Positions 1 through 8,103 of a stretch of 64,000 bases of DNA are shown here, in pieces. Every line of letters starts with the position of its first letter. Position 1 is the stretch's first letter. The position numbers and the translations under genes are program-made. The stretch comes from Anaerolineaceae bacterium UBA4775. Lineage in GTDB: Bacteria; Chloroflexota; Anaerolineae; Anaerolineales; Anaerolineaceae. The notes below the pieces were generated by a model, which worked only from the letters and a program-made list of their open reading frames with translations, ran no database searches and was not told the DNA's origin. The stretch is taken from positions 25,954 through 89,953 of the forward strand of contig DHHJ01000022.1 of assembly GCA_002403205.1 (NCBI GenBank), read 5' to 3'.

Positions 1-162
1 TTTTCCTACCCGGGTTTGGGACGGTTGATCTACGAATCGGTCAGTAACCGGGATTACCCGGTGCTCCAGGCGGCATTTTTGGTGATCACCATCGCTGTAT
101 TGGTCTCAAACATCCTGGCAGATTTAATGTATCCGATCCTGGATCCAAGGGCGAGGACCTAA
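1..162 (+). CDS. ABC transporter permease, DppB/OppB type (C-terminal fragment)
   Basis: The reading frame is open from the first base and ends at TAA 160-162, giving the last 53 residues of a protein that starts outside the window. The fragment runs from FSYPGLGRLI through a hydrophobic helix (AFLVITIAVLVSNILADLMY) to PILDPRART. A C-terminal YP.LDPR tail is typical of the DppB/OppB family of inner-membrane permeases for peptide-type ABC importers. The next permease gene starts two bases after its stop, as in dpp/opp operons. Substrate cannot be told. Confidence 0.85.
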   Translation, partial: FSYPGLGRLIYESVSNRDYPVLQAAFLVITIAVLVSNILADLMYPILDPRART

Positions 163-164
163 CC

Positions 165-1055
165 ATGAGCACTTTAACATCGGTTCAAGTTGAAAAAACA
201 CGCCATGAAGACAAACCCGTGAGGAGAAGGTTCAATCCTTCAACTTTTGCGGGTTGGATGGGTGGTGTGATCATCGTTGGTCTGATCTTGGTGGCCATTT
301 TTGCCAAGCAGCTCAGCCCATATGACCCGGCAGAGCGTGTCGGACGGCCTTTCCAACCGCCCAGTGCGGAACACTTGTTGGGTACAAATGACATTGGGCA
401 GGATATCCTGAGCGAATTGATCTACGGTTCCCGGGTATCGCTGACCATAGGCATTGTGGCATCACTGGTGACCATGGGGATTGGCACCACTGTGGGCTTG
501 CTCGCTGGATATTTCCCCAAACGTTTGGGAAAAGTGCTGATGCGGATCGTTGACTTGGTCTTAATCGTCCCATTCTTGCCGCTGTTGATCCTGCTGGCAG
601 CCTATTTGGGCCGAAGTTTGTTCAACACGGTGATGATCATTGGCGTGCTGAGCTGGGCGGGTACGGCACGTGTGATTCGTTCGCACGTGCTGACGATCGT
701 CCAACAGGATTATGTGTTAGCCTCTCGCACGATTGGCGCAGGTGACCTACACATCATTACGATGCACATCCTTCCGCAGGTGTTGCTGCTGGCTGTTGGG
801 CAGTTCGTTCAGGCCACCAGCGGCGCGATCCTGCTTGAAGCATCCCTCAGCTTCCTGGGTTTGGGTGACCCGCTTCAAAAAAGCTGGGGCACCGTGCTCT
901 ATTGGGCGCAAGTGCGGGGTGTGTTCTTAACCCCTGCCTGGCGGTGGTGGGTCTTGCCAGCCGGGTTGCTGATCAGCCTGGCGGCCTTAGGTTTTGCTTT
1001 ACTGGGATTTTCCCTGGAGCAGGTGATCAACCCTCGCCTGCGGAACTCCCATTAG
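165..1055 (+). CDS. ABC transporter permease, DppC/OppC type
   Basis: A 296-residue inner-membrane permease of the peptide/nickel (DppC/OppC) class. It has a cytoplasmic N-terminus, a first membrane helix near residues 29-47, the family segment LGTNDIGQDILSELIYGSRV near 72-91, further helices, and the cytoplasmic EAA-loop segment that contacts the ATPase (GAILLEASLSFLGLGDP, about residues 220-236). It pairs with the DppB-type gene two bases upstream. No binding protein or ATPase lies downstream in the window, so these should be upstream. The substrate is unknown; a peptide or oligosaccharide is likely. Confidence 0.93.
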   Translation: MSTLTSVQVEKTRHEDKPVRRRFNPSTFAGWMGGVIIVGLILVAIFAKQLSPYDPAERVGRPFQPPSAEHLLGTNDIGQDILSELIYGSRVSLTIGIVASLVTMGIGTTVGLLAGYFPKRLGKVLMRIVDLVLIVPFLPLLILLAAYLGRSLFNTVMIIGVLSWAGTARVIRSHVLTIVQQDYVLASRTIGAGDLHIITMHILPQVLLLAVGQFVQATSGAILLEASLSFLGLGDPLQKSWGTVLYWAQVRGVFLTPAWRWWVLPAGLLISLAALGFALLGFSLEQVINPRLRNSH

Positions 1056-1116
1056 GATCTGAGTTTTAACTGGTCCGTAATTTTTATATCGTCAGAGGAT
1101 TGCAAAGGAGAAAAAT

Positions 1117-1863
1117 ATGACAAAAGTGTTAATGCTGGCCAGCTTTGGCCTTGAGATTGTGGAATGTGGCGGTGCTCTGGCCGCGCATGTGGCGGCTGGT
1201 GACGAAGTACAGGCTGCGGTGTTGATGGCCAGGTCTGAAAGCCGTGATCAGATTGCCCAGGCAGCAAAAATCCTCGGGATCGACCAGGTGGACTTCCTGG
1301 GCTTCCCCTCCGGTGAATACACCACCGATGCGCCCTGGAAAGAAAAAGTTGTCACATTGATGCGGCGTGTGCGGCCGGACATCGTCATCACCCAGGACCC
1401 CGTCCATGCACAGCATGACCTCGATCCTGATCGGCGCACGATCGCCCTGCTGTACCCCGAATCCTTCGCCCTGGCCGGCCGTGATTGGCACGTCGAAGAA
1501 TGTGGCGGGTATGAGCCACATATGGTACACACCATTTATTACATGACGCCCGAAGAACCGAACTGCATTGTTGAGATCAGTGAGTTCTTCCACCTCAAAC
1601 AAAAAGCGCTTGAGGTTTTGACCTACCAGTTAGCCTTCAGTGCGCAATCCATCCAGCAGCGGGCCTCAGTGGACGTTCTGCGTTATGTTGTGCCGGAATA
1701 TGAATCCATGAAAGCCGACCCCGTTGCACTGGGCTTGGAATTCCATACGCAATTTGACAAAGCCCTGGCTTTGCAGCATGGTTTGGCTGGTCATTCAGGT
1801 GCCGTGCTGGGAGAGGCCTATCGCCGAGAAGGACCGTTCGTGATCGATCGCCTTTTGGTGTAA
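1117..1863 (+). CDS. PIG-L/LmbE-family protein with altered metal-site motifs
   Basis: A 248-residue protein with the PIG-L fold pattern: CGGALAAHVAAGDEV near the N-terminus, LGFPSGEYTTD, and RPDIVITQDP. Active members hydrolyse N-acetyl groups from sugar-like substrates with zinc bound by an AHPDD motif and a later HPDH motif. Here the first motif reads ASFGLEIVECGG and the second is replaced by DLDPDRR, so the usual His and Asp ligands are missing. It follows the ABC permeases after about 60 bp, with AAAGGAGAAAAAT as the ribosome site. The family assignment is firm; deacetylase activity is doubtful, and a divergent subfamily with another role is possible. Confidence 0.75.
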   Translation: MTKVLMLASFGLEIVECGGALAAHVAAGDEVQAAVLMARSESRDQIAQAAKILGIDQVDFLGFPSGEYTTDAPWKEKVVTLMRRVRPDIVITQDPVHAQHDLDPDRRTIALLYPESFALAGRDWHVEECGGYEPHMVHTIYYMTPEEPNCIVEISEFFHLKQKALEVLTYQLAFSAQSIQQRASVDVLRYVVPEYESMKADPVALGLEFHTQFDKALALQHGLAGHSGAVLGEAYRREGPFVIDRLLV

Positions 1864-1930
1864 GCTGGACGAAATATCATCACACGATTGGCAGATTTGT
1901 CAGGCTGCCAACCTTGTGGATCAATTTGTG

Positions 1931-1962
1931 AAAAGGCAGTCCCGCTTTTGGACTGCCTTTTT
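1931..1962 (+). terminator. Rho-independent terminator
   Basis: GGCAGTCC (1935-1942) pairs with GGACTGCC (1950-1957) around a 7-base loop, and a run of five T follows. A preceding A run makes it usable on both strands. It closes the ABC permease/PIG-L transcription unit. Confidence 0.85.
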
Positions 1963-2103
1963 CATCATTTTTCTTTTCAAATCGTGCCAGGTGAGCGTAA
2001 ACCGGCCTGGCTGAATGTGCGTAGTTCAACTAAATCGGCCTCTTTTGGGGAGGCCTATCGCTGCTCATATGTGGCCAACAGCGGGTTTATGAGGCACATC
2101 AAG

Positions 2104-2109
2104 TATAAT
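2104..2109 (+). promoter_or_regulatory. -10 element of the DMT exporter gene
   Basis: A perfect TATAAT lies 31 bases upstream of the start codon at 2141, just past a terminator. No good -35 hexamer is seen at the expected distance, so the promoter may be weak or activator-dependent. A GAGGTGATG ribosome-site-like stretch sits between it and the gene. Confidence 0.5.
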
Positions 2110-2140
2110 CAGGGCTGTTTAATGAGGTGATGGTGACAGG

Positions 2141-3046
2141 ATGAAAGACAAACATGTGGGTTTGATCGCGATGCTGGTGGCTGCCCTGGGGCTGGCGATC
2201 GCTGTGGTGTTAATGAAGGTGATCCCGCAATATACGCAGCTGCCCCCACAGCATATCGCCATTTGGCGGTTCACGCTGGCAACCCCACCACTCCTGATTT
2301 TCCTGGCGGCAAGACGGGGACCCAAGCGGATGCTCCCCCGCCAGCCCTGGTGGTTCTTGATCCTGGGGTTGACCTTTTCCGTCGCCAGTTTTTCAGCGAT
2401 TTTCGCTTTGCAGCGCTTGTCCTCTTCGATCTATGTGATCGTTCTGAACTTTTACCCTTCCCTGGTGATGATCTACACCCTGCTCACCGGCGGCGCCGTG
2501 CCGCGCATTTTCTGGCTGGGCCTGCCCCTGACCTTGCTCGGCCTCGTTTTGACGGCTTTCGATTTTGGGTCTGTGCTGGCGGTAGACCCGTTGGGCCTGG
2601 TGATCACCCTGGTGAATGCCCTGGCCTTGGCGGCCTTCATGTTGATCAGCGCCTGGGCATTCAGAGGGCTTGACAAGCCGTTGACGGGCACCCTGGGCGT
2701 GATGCTCGGGGGGATGGCGGTCGGGTTGCTGCTGATCCCCTTGCTGGGCATCAGCATGCCTGCCAATATAAAGGAATGGCTATTATTATTCAGCTTCAGC
2801 CTGTTTGGCACGTTAATGCCTATCATGGCCATGAATTTCAGCCTGAAGTACATCGGTGCGGCCAGGGGGTCGATCATCGTCACGGTACAACCGGTATTGA
2901 CCATTCTGATCGCCATGGTGTTCCTGAATGAAACCCTCACGCTTCAGCAATGGTTCGGCGGCGCATTAGTGATCCTGTCGATTGTCCTGATGCAGCGCAG
3001 CCCCGATCGGTTGGGAAAGCCGGTGGCCGAAGGTCAGCCCAGGTAA
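2141..3046 (+). CDS. DMT-superfamily (EamA) transporter
   Basis: A 301-residue polytopic membrane protein with about ten hydrophobic helices arranged as two EamA repeats. The first repeat begins KHVGLIAMLVAALGLAIAVV and contains the IAIWRFTLATPPLL segment; the second contains GTLMPIMAMNFSLKYIGAA and the AMVFLNETLTLQQWFGGALV motif that ends the second repeat. Relatives export amino acids, nucleotides or other small metabolites. Family assignment is strong; the substrate cannot be read from sequence. It has its own -10 element and stands alone after a terminator. Confidence 0.9.
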   Translation: MKDKHVGLIAMLVAALGLAIAVVLMKVIPQYTQLPPQHIAIWRFTLATPPLLIFLAARRGPKRMLPRQPWWFLILGLTFSVASFSAIFALQRLSSSIYVIVLNFYPSLVMIYTLLTGGAVPRIFWLGLPLTLLGLVLTAFDFGSVLAVDPLGLVITLVNALALAAFMLISAWAFRGLDKPLTGTLGVMLGGMAVGLLLIPLLGISMPANIKEWLLLFSFSLFGTLMPIMAMNFSLKYIGAARGSIIVTVQPVLTILIAMVFLNETLTLQQWFGGALVILSIVLMQRSPDRLGKPVAEGQPR

Positions 3047-3128
3047 TGGCTGCGGGCTGTAACGCCCGGCCGGCCTAATTGAACACGGCTGGCAGTGCAG
3101 GAGATTAACCATGGAGGAAATCTGAGCA

Positions 3129-3491
3129 ATGGACAAGAAAGTCATACTGGGCAGCGCAGCCGGGGGGTTGGCGATGCTCGCTTTTGCCCTCGGCTTGCTT
3201 TTACTGATGGGCCAGCCAATGGATGTCAGAACCCTGGCTGATAACCTGCTGGTGACGGCCCTGATTTCATTGCTGGCACCCTTCGCTGGCGGTTTTTTAG
3301 CGGGTTTGATTGGAACAGGTCATCCCCGGCAGGCGGGGTTGCTGGCCGGGCTGGGTGCCAGCCTGGTGGTGATGCTCATCTGGCTGGTGAATGCCGGTGC
3401 TTCTTGGGAGGCGATCATCAGCGGGTTGGCGTTGGTGTTTGTGTGGGCGGTTCTGTCCCGCATTGGGGCTGGTTTGGCTTTGCCGCGATGA
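3129..3491 (+). CDS. Small hypothetical membrane protein
   Basis: A 120-residue, very hydrophobic protein with four predicted membrane helices (about residues 6-28, 40-62, 70-90 and 95-115) rich in Gly, Ala and Leu. A ribosome site (GGAGG) precedes the start by about 11 bases. I recognise no catalytic motif. It lies 80 bp after the DMT exporter on the same strand and may be co-transcribed. Possibly a small-conductance or regulatory membrane protein, but the sequence does not show which. Confidence 0.7.
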   Translation: MDKKVILGSAAGGLAMLAFALGLLLLMGQPMDVRTLADNLLVTALISLLAPFAGGFLAGLIGTGHPRQAGLLAGLGASLVVMLIWLVNAGASWEAIISGLALVFVWAVLSRIGAGLALPR

Positions 3492-3622
3492 TGGGGCAAG
3501 TTTTAACAGTGATTGGTGTAAATTCTGGGGGCATTTCTTATGAATTTCCTATAAAGACCGTGTAAAATGCTGATAAGTAAGGTGTGACCAGCAAGCTCAT
3601 CTTCTTCTCCTTTTCTATTGGT

Positions 3623-3656
3623 CAAGCCCTCCCGGTTAAGAGCCGGGAGGGTTGCT
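3623..3656. terminator. Terminator between convergent units
   Basis: CCCTCCCGG (3627-3635) pairs with CCGGGAGGG (3643-3651) around a 7-base loop. It sits between the small membrane-protein gene on the plus strand and the DnaC-like gene ending at 3700 on the minus strand, so it can serve both. The T tract is short (GTTGCTTT), so termination may be partial. Confidence 0.65.
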
Positions 3657-3699
3657 TTAATTCAGGTGTTGGTTTGGGGTTTTGGCAAGGGGGTTCAGG

Positions 3700-5085
3700 T
3701 CAGCCGCCGCGATAGGCCGGTACAGGGATGACGACCACCTTGCACAGGCGCTCATCCTGCATGCGGCTGTATAAACGCGGGTCGAGCTGCTCTTCCGTGT
3801 TGGCTGTGGTAATGACCGTGGGCAATTCAGCGCTGTAGCGGTAGTTAAACAGCTGGTAGAGTTTTTCGCGTGCCCAGGGGGTCGCAGATTGGGTGCCCAG
3901 GTCGTCAAGGATGAGCAACCGTGTGGTGCGGATCTCATCAAAACGCCGGTCCAGTGAAACCGGGCTGGTGGGGCTGAAGGTCGCGCGCAGGTGGTCCAGC
4001 AAGTCTGGCACGCTCACCATCAGCGGTGGGAAGCCCACGCCGGCCTGGTAATTGCCGATGGCTGCCGCTAAATGGGTTTTGCCGCAGCCAAAAGGCCCCG
4101 TGAGCAGGAGCCATCCGCGGGGGTGTTCGGCGAACTCCCGGGCGGCGTCGAAGGCTGCTTTGAGATCCTTGAGGTCCTGTTTGGGGAGTTTTTCGTGCTG
4201 CCGGAGGCTGAAGCTGCCAAAGGTCTGCCGGCTGTGCAAGCCGAGGGTGGAGAGCTCGGGGTGCCCGGTGTCATCAGCGGGGTTGCGGTAATCGGGTGCC
4301 AGGATCTTCACCACGGTGACCAGGTTGGGGTCTTGCAGGCGTGAACGGATGCGCCCTTCAAAGTCGTTGACCAGGACGTTACTGGTGACCACGGTGGGGA
4401 GCTGGTTGACATAGCGATGGTTGATAATCTGGTAAATTTTTTCCTGGGCCCAGGCGGTTGCATTCTGGGTGCCGAAGTCATCCAAAATCAGCAAGGGGAT
4501 TTCGCGGATTTCCTCGAAGCGTTCTTCGAAGCTCTGGTTTGCGCCGGTATAGGCATAGCGAAGCCAATCCAGCAGGTCAGGTACGGTTAAAAAGATGGTT
4601 GAGACGCCCTGTTCGATGGTGTGGTTGGCGATGGCAGCGGCCAGGTGCGTTTTTCCGCAACCGTAGCGACCCAGGAGCAACAGCCAGCCCTGGCGATGTT
4701 CTGCGAAGTGGTAGGCCTGGTTGTAGGCATTTTCGAGGGAATCGGCCTGGCGGGCGGCCAGCCCGATGTGGCCGCGTTTTTCAAAATTGCTGAAGCGCAG
4801 CTCTTTGAGCGCATCAAGGCTGCTCATGCGGAACAAGCGTGACTTTGCCGTTTGGGTGATCTCATCTGCCCGGCAGGTGCAGGGCACCATTTTTCCAAAA
4901 TCCGGGTGGTCAATCGGCAGGTCGCGGCGCAGATACCCGATCCCGCCGCAGATAGGGCAGTTTGGGTCACCAGGCATTTTCACCTGGCGGATGCCGCCGG
5001 CCGAATCCGCTCCTTCATTTCCGCTTGAGCCAGCTTTGTCGATATCTTTCTGGATCTTGCGGATCGTATCGTCGATCTTGCTCAT
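3700..5085 (-). CDS. DnaC-like helicase loader with two AAA+ modules
   Basis: An ATP-binding protein of 461 residues, about twice the size of DnaC/DnaI. Positions here count from the upstream ATG at 5091. An N-terminal segment has a zinc-knuckle-like CPIC (45-48) and CTC (71-73). AAA+ module 1 has Walker A GRYGCGKTH (141-149) and Walker B LLILDD (about 200-205). Module 2 has Walker A GPFGCGKTH (332-340) and Walker B LLILDD (about 392-397). I place the start at the second ATG (5085) because AGGAAGG lies 8 bases before it and only 2 before the first. It overlaps the DnaD-like gene by 71 bases, and dnaB is next upstream, so a role in loading DnaB at origins or stalled forks is inferred. It ends shortly after module 2. 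Confidence 0.88.
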   Translation of the reverse strand: MSKIDDTIRKIQKDIDKAGSSGNEGADSAGGIRQVKMPGDPNCPICGGIGYLRRDLPIDHPDFGKMVPCTCRADEITQTAKSRLFRMSSLDALKELRFSNFEKRGHIGLAARQADSLENAYNQAYHFAEHRQGWLLLLGRYGCGKTHLAAAIANHTIEQGVSTIFLTVPDLLDWLRYAYTGANQSFEERFEEIREIPLLILDDFGTQNATAWAQEKIYQIINHRYVNQLPTVVTSNVLVNDFEGRIRSRLQDPNLVTVVKILAPDYRNPADDTGHPELSTLGLHSRQTFGSFSLRQHEKLPKQDLKDLKAAFDAAREFAEHPRGWLLLTGPFGCGKTHLAAAIGNYQAGVGFPPLMVSVPDLLDHLRATFSPTSPVSLDRRFDEIRTTRLLILDDLGTQSATPWAREKLYQLFNYRYSAELPTVITTANTEEQLDPRLYSRMQDERLCKVVVIPVPAYRGG

Positions 5086-5707
5086 TTCCATATCCTTCCT
5101 TTTGCCAGCGCTTCAATATCCCCTGGACGTACTTCCAGGTGCGAACATTGCGGGCGACGGCGATCTGGATCGCCTCTTTGATCCAGGACGCTGGGTAAGT
5201 TGCTTCGTCGTCTTTGAGAATTTCTGCCATCATCGGCGTGATCACACCGATGTTTTCTTCATAGAGTTTGAAGATGTTGGGCTGGTCCCCAACCAGGTGA
5301 ATGGGCTGCCGGTCGCCTTGGTCACCCTGCCACTCGCCCTGTTCAATGGCAGTAACGGCCGCTCTGCCCTGGGGGGTGTTGAGAAAATAGTGAACTTCAC
5401 CCATCCAGTCCATATCTGCCTTCAATAGGACACCCAGGCTGGTCAACGCTTCCAGCCCGGCTTCCAGGCCCTGAGCGCCGCCCACCATTTGCAGCAGGGC
5501 AGGATCGGCGTTCAAATCGGCCAGCCTGAAGTAGCGCACTTTGTTTTGTTGCGCTTCTGCATGCCAGAACAGGTACAACAGGAGTTTTATCTGGTTGATG
5601 TCCTGCATCTCCGGCAGTAACTGGGTGAAGAATGCCTGGGGCAGCCGCACAGGCGATTGGTCGTCCTCAGGGAAACCGGAAAATAGAATGGGGGAATGGG
5701 GCACCAT
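5015..5707 (-). CDS. DnaD-like replication initiation protein
   Basis: A 230-residue protein. The N-terminal half looks like a winged-helix region (QAFFTQLLPEMQDINQIKLL, then KVRYFRLADLNAD). The C-terminal part has the DnaD-type segment IFKLYEENIGVITPMMAEIL, followed by YPASWIKEAIQIAVARNVRTW and WKYVQGILKRWQKEG, the YxxxIL-like signature of the DnaB_2/DnaD domain. In Firmicutes DnaD works with DnaB and DnaI to recruit the replicative helicase. Here it lies between the dnaB helicase gene (13 bases upstream) and the DnaC-like gene (overlapping downstream), which fits that role. GGGAG seven bases before the ATG supports the start. Confidence 0.82.
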   Translation of the reverse strand: MVPHSPILFSGFPEDDQSPVRLPQAFFTQLLPEMQDINQIKLLLYLFWHAEAQQNKVRYFRLADLNADPALLQMVGGAQGLEAGLEALTSLGVLLKADMDWMGEVHYFLNTPQGRAAVTAIEQGEWQGDQGDRQPIHLVGDQPNIFKLYEENIGVITPMMAEILKDDEATYPASWIKEAIQIAVARNVRTWKYVQGILKRWQKEGYGNEQDRRYDPQDPERYRQSWLKRK

Positions 5708-5720
5708 GGGTTAATCTCCC

Positions 5721-7091
5721 TCAGCCTTCAAAAACCGGTCCCCTGGCTGCATTTTCAAATTTGGCCAGTTCATCGATGAAGACCAGGCTGATGCCCGGAT
5801 GCGTGGGCCCATTGCGGTGTTTGGCGACGATCATCTTGGCTTCGTTTTTCCTTTCAATCTCTTCGCTGACCGGGTCACGGTCGATGAACATCACAATGTC
5901 CGCATCCTGTTCCAGCGAGCCGGATTCACGCAGATCGGAGAGCTGGGGTTTTTTGTCGGTGCGGTGTTCGACCGCACGCGAAAGCTGGGCGGCCGTCAGG
6001 ACCGGGACGTTTAATTCCCGGGCTAACACCTTGAGGTTGCGGGAGATGTTGGAAACTTCCTGCACACGGTTGTCGGTGCGGCTGTCACCGCTCATCAACT
6101 GCAGGTAGTCAACGATGATCAGGTCAAGGCCGAACTCCAAATGCAGCCGCCGGCACTTTGTGCGCAGTGAAAGGGGGGTAATGGCCGGGGTGTCATCCAA
6201 AAAAATCATCGCCCGATCGTAGGAATCGAGGGCCTGGTAGAAGACATCCCACTCATTGTCATTCAGACGGCCAGTGCGCAATCGCTGGGTATCGATGCGG
6301 GTGTCCATGGCGATCAGGCGCTGCAGGAGCTGTTCGTTTGACATCTCCATTGAGAACATGGCCACGTGTTTTTTGTGCACCAGGGCAGCATTGCGCATGG
6401 TCCCGAGCAAAAAACCGGTTTTCCCTGTGCCGGGGCGCCCTGCCACGATCAACAGGTCGGATTTTTGTAAGCCGCCCAGCAGATGGTCAAGATCGATCAA
6501 CCCGGTGGGGACGCCGTAGATATCGTCCGGCCTTTTAGCCAGCTCATCGATCCGGTCGTAATATTCCCGGGCAACTTCCCGAATGGGGATCAAGTCGCGC
6601 TTGATGCGGCGCTCACTGACATTGAAGATCGCTTTTTCGGCTTCATCGACCACGACATCAATGGATTGGTCCTGGTGGTAAGCCAGGCGGGCGATCTCGT
6701 TGGCGGCTTCCAGCATCCGGCGGCGGACGGCGTTTTGTTCGATGATGCGCCCGTAGGATTCGGCGTGGTAGGCGTTCGGCGCCTGGTTGATGAGGGAGAT
6801 CAGGTACGCCCGGCCGCCGATTTCATCAAGCTGACCGCGGTTGATGAGGGTTTCGGTAATGGTGACCAGGTCGATGGGCTGCCGGGTCTCGCTGAGGTGT
6901 TGAAAACACTCCCATACCCAGCGGTTGCGCACCAGGAAGAAATCCTCGGGGTTCAGGAACTGGGCGACATCGAGGTATACCTCGGGGTTGATCAGCACTG
7001 CGCCGATCAACGCTTCTTCAGCTTCACGGTTGCTCGGCTGGGTCATCGCTTCTGAGATGGTATTGTCACTGAAGTTCAGGTCGTCGTTCAT
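5721..7091 (-). CDS. dnaB: Replicative DNA helicase DnaB
   Basis: A 456-residue hexameric helicase, the usual length for the family. The N-terminal DnaB domain starts at residue 20 (SNREAEEALIGAVLINPEVY). The RecA-like C-terminal domain has Walker A GRPGTGKT (218-225), the DLIIVDYLQLM segment of Walker B, and AAQLSRAVEHRTDKKPQLSDLRESG, the H4 region with the arginine-finger context. It unwinds DNA ahead of the replication fork. It is first in an operon with a DnaD-like and a DnaC-like gene on the minus strand. No intein or insertion is seen. Confidence 0.97.
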   Translation of the reverse strand: MNDDLNFSDNTISEAMTQPSNREAEEALIGAVLINPEVYLDVAQFLNPEDFFLVRNRWVWECFQHLSETRQPIDLVTITETLINRGQLDEIGGRAYLISLINQAPNAYHAESYGRIIEQNAVRRRMLEAANEIARLAYHQDQSIDVVVDEAEKAIFNVSERRIKRDLIPIREVAREYYDRIDELAKRPDDIYGVPTGLIDLDHLLGGLQKSDLLIVAGRPGTGKTGFLLGTMRNAALVHKKHVAMFSMEMSNEQLLQRLIAMDTRIDTQRLRTGRLNDNEWDVFYQALDSYDRAMIFLDDTPAITPLSLRTKCRRLHLEFGLDLIIVDYLQLMSGDSRTDNRVQEVSNISRNLKVLARELNVPVLTAAQLSRAVEHRTDKKPQLSDLRESGSLEQDADIVMFIDRDPVSEEIERKNEAKMIVAKHRNGPTHPGISLVFIDELAKFENAARGPVFEG

Positions 7092-7146
7092 GAGCGCCTT
7101 GTCTTAATTACACGTTGCTGGATGGGGCTGATGGGTCTGTATTGTC

Positions 7147-7186
7147 TAAAAAACCGGGATCCAGCCATGGCTGAGATCTCCCGGTT
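7147..7186 (-). terminator. Rho-independent terminator of the DUF151 gene
   Basis: Read on the minus strand, AACCGGGA pairs with TCCCGGTT and is followed by a T run (complement of 7147-7152). The inner part carries a self-complementary AGCCATGGCT. It separates the DUF151 nuclease gene from dnaB. Confidence 0.8.
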
Positions 7187-7216
7187 ATTATAACCTTTAA
7201 AAAGCTGCAGAACGGG

Positions 7217-7768
7217 TCAGTCGTCGTCCTCTTGGTCGTCCTCGAGGTCGTCGAGATCAAAATTCTGCAGGAAGTCTTCAAACACATCCAGGCTTTCATC
7301 TTCCAGGTCTGGGCCGTGTTCCGTTTCGGCTTGGTCTGCGTCCATATCGGAAATGTCTTCCTCAGGGACGATCCCAGCCTGGTTCATGACATCTTCGGCG
7401 ACCATGATCGGCGCCCGCATGCGTGCTGCTAACGCCAGTGCATCGGAGGGACGGCAATCGACCTGCCTGCGGCTGCCATTGACCTCTAAAACCAGGTTGC
7501 CGTAAAAGACATCATCTGAAAGCGAACTGACCTCAACCTGGATCAGGTCGGCGTTAAGGGACTGGATCAATGTTTTGAGCAGGTCATGGGTTTGCGGCCT
7601 GGCGACCTGGATCTCTTGTAGGGCGATGGTGATCGCTTCTGCTTCGTACAAACCAATCCAAATCGGCAGGTAACGCTCTGCGTTGACTTGTTTTAAGATG
7701 ACGATGCGTTGCTGATTGGTCAGGCTGACTCGAACGCTGTCGATTTCAACCTCAATCATTCTGGGCAT
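7217..7768 (-). CDS. Bifunctional nuclease family protein (DUF151)
   Basis: A 183-residue protein whose first 120 residues match the DUF151/BFN core: LPIWIGLYEAEAITIALQ, RPQTHDLLKTLI, DDVFYGNLVL and DCRPSDALALAARM. Family members include plant and bacterial nucleases. The C-terminal 50 residues are an acidic tail (DLDDLEDDQEDDD). I place the start at ATG 7768 (MPRMIEVEID) because AGGAGA lies five bases upstream; an ATG 42 bases further up lacks such a site. Widespread in Chloroflexota, Actinobacteria and Thermotogae as a single gene. The cellular role is unclear; nucleic-acid cleavage is inferred from the family. Confidence 0.9.
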   Translation of the reverse strand: MPRMIEVEIDSVRVSLTNQQRIVILKQVNAERYLPIWIGLYEAEAITIALQEIQVARPQTHDLLKTLIQSLNADLIQVEVSSLSDDVFYGNLVLEVNGSRRQVDCRPSDALALAARMRAPIMVAEDVMNQAGIVPEEDISDMDADQAETEHGPDLEDESLDVFEDFLQNFDLDDLEDDQEDDD

Positions 7769-8103
7769 GGGATTCTCCTGCATTTTCCAAGGTAGATTTG
7801 ATTCTAACACGAGCCATAGTAAGACGCAACCAAATTCCCAATAGATGTGTACGACTTTTTAAGGTTTTCGAGTATAATCGAAACAAACATGCGCGCCAGA
7901 CTAAACCTGAATTTTAATGGTGATCCCGAATTGGCTGGCAATCAAGGTTCCGCTCATCCACAAACCGCTCTCCCCAAGGAACCTGCACATTTTCGTAGCA
8001 AACAGTCCATATGTGTTTGCCGATCTGAATTTAATAAAATTTACCTGAGTTTTGATTTGTTTGATATTATTGTTTCATTGATCGAAAAGGGAAGGATTAG
8101 ATT
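7769..8103. other. Intergenic region between nuclease and response regulator
   Basis: A divergent spacer of 335 bases. A perfect TATAAT (7872-7877) points toward the response regulator, giving a leader of about 220 bases. An ATG at 7888, ten bases after that box, opens a 79-codon frame that runs 22 bases into the regulator gene. Its composition does not look like a conserved protein, so I do not call it a gene. GGGAAGGA (8089-8096) is the regulator's ribosome site. Confidence 0.4.

Noticed and set aside
1888..2130. 80-codon ORF on the plus strand
   Set aside because: It spans a strong terminator and the -10 box of the next gene and has no protein-like features.
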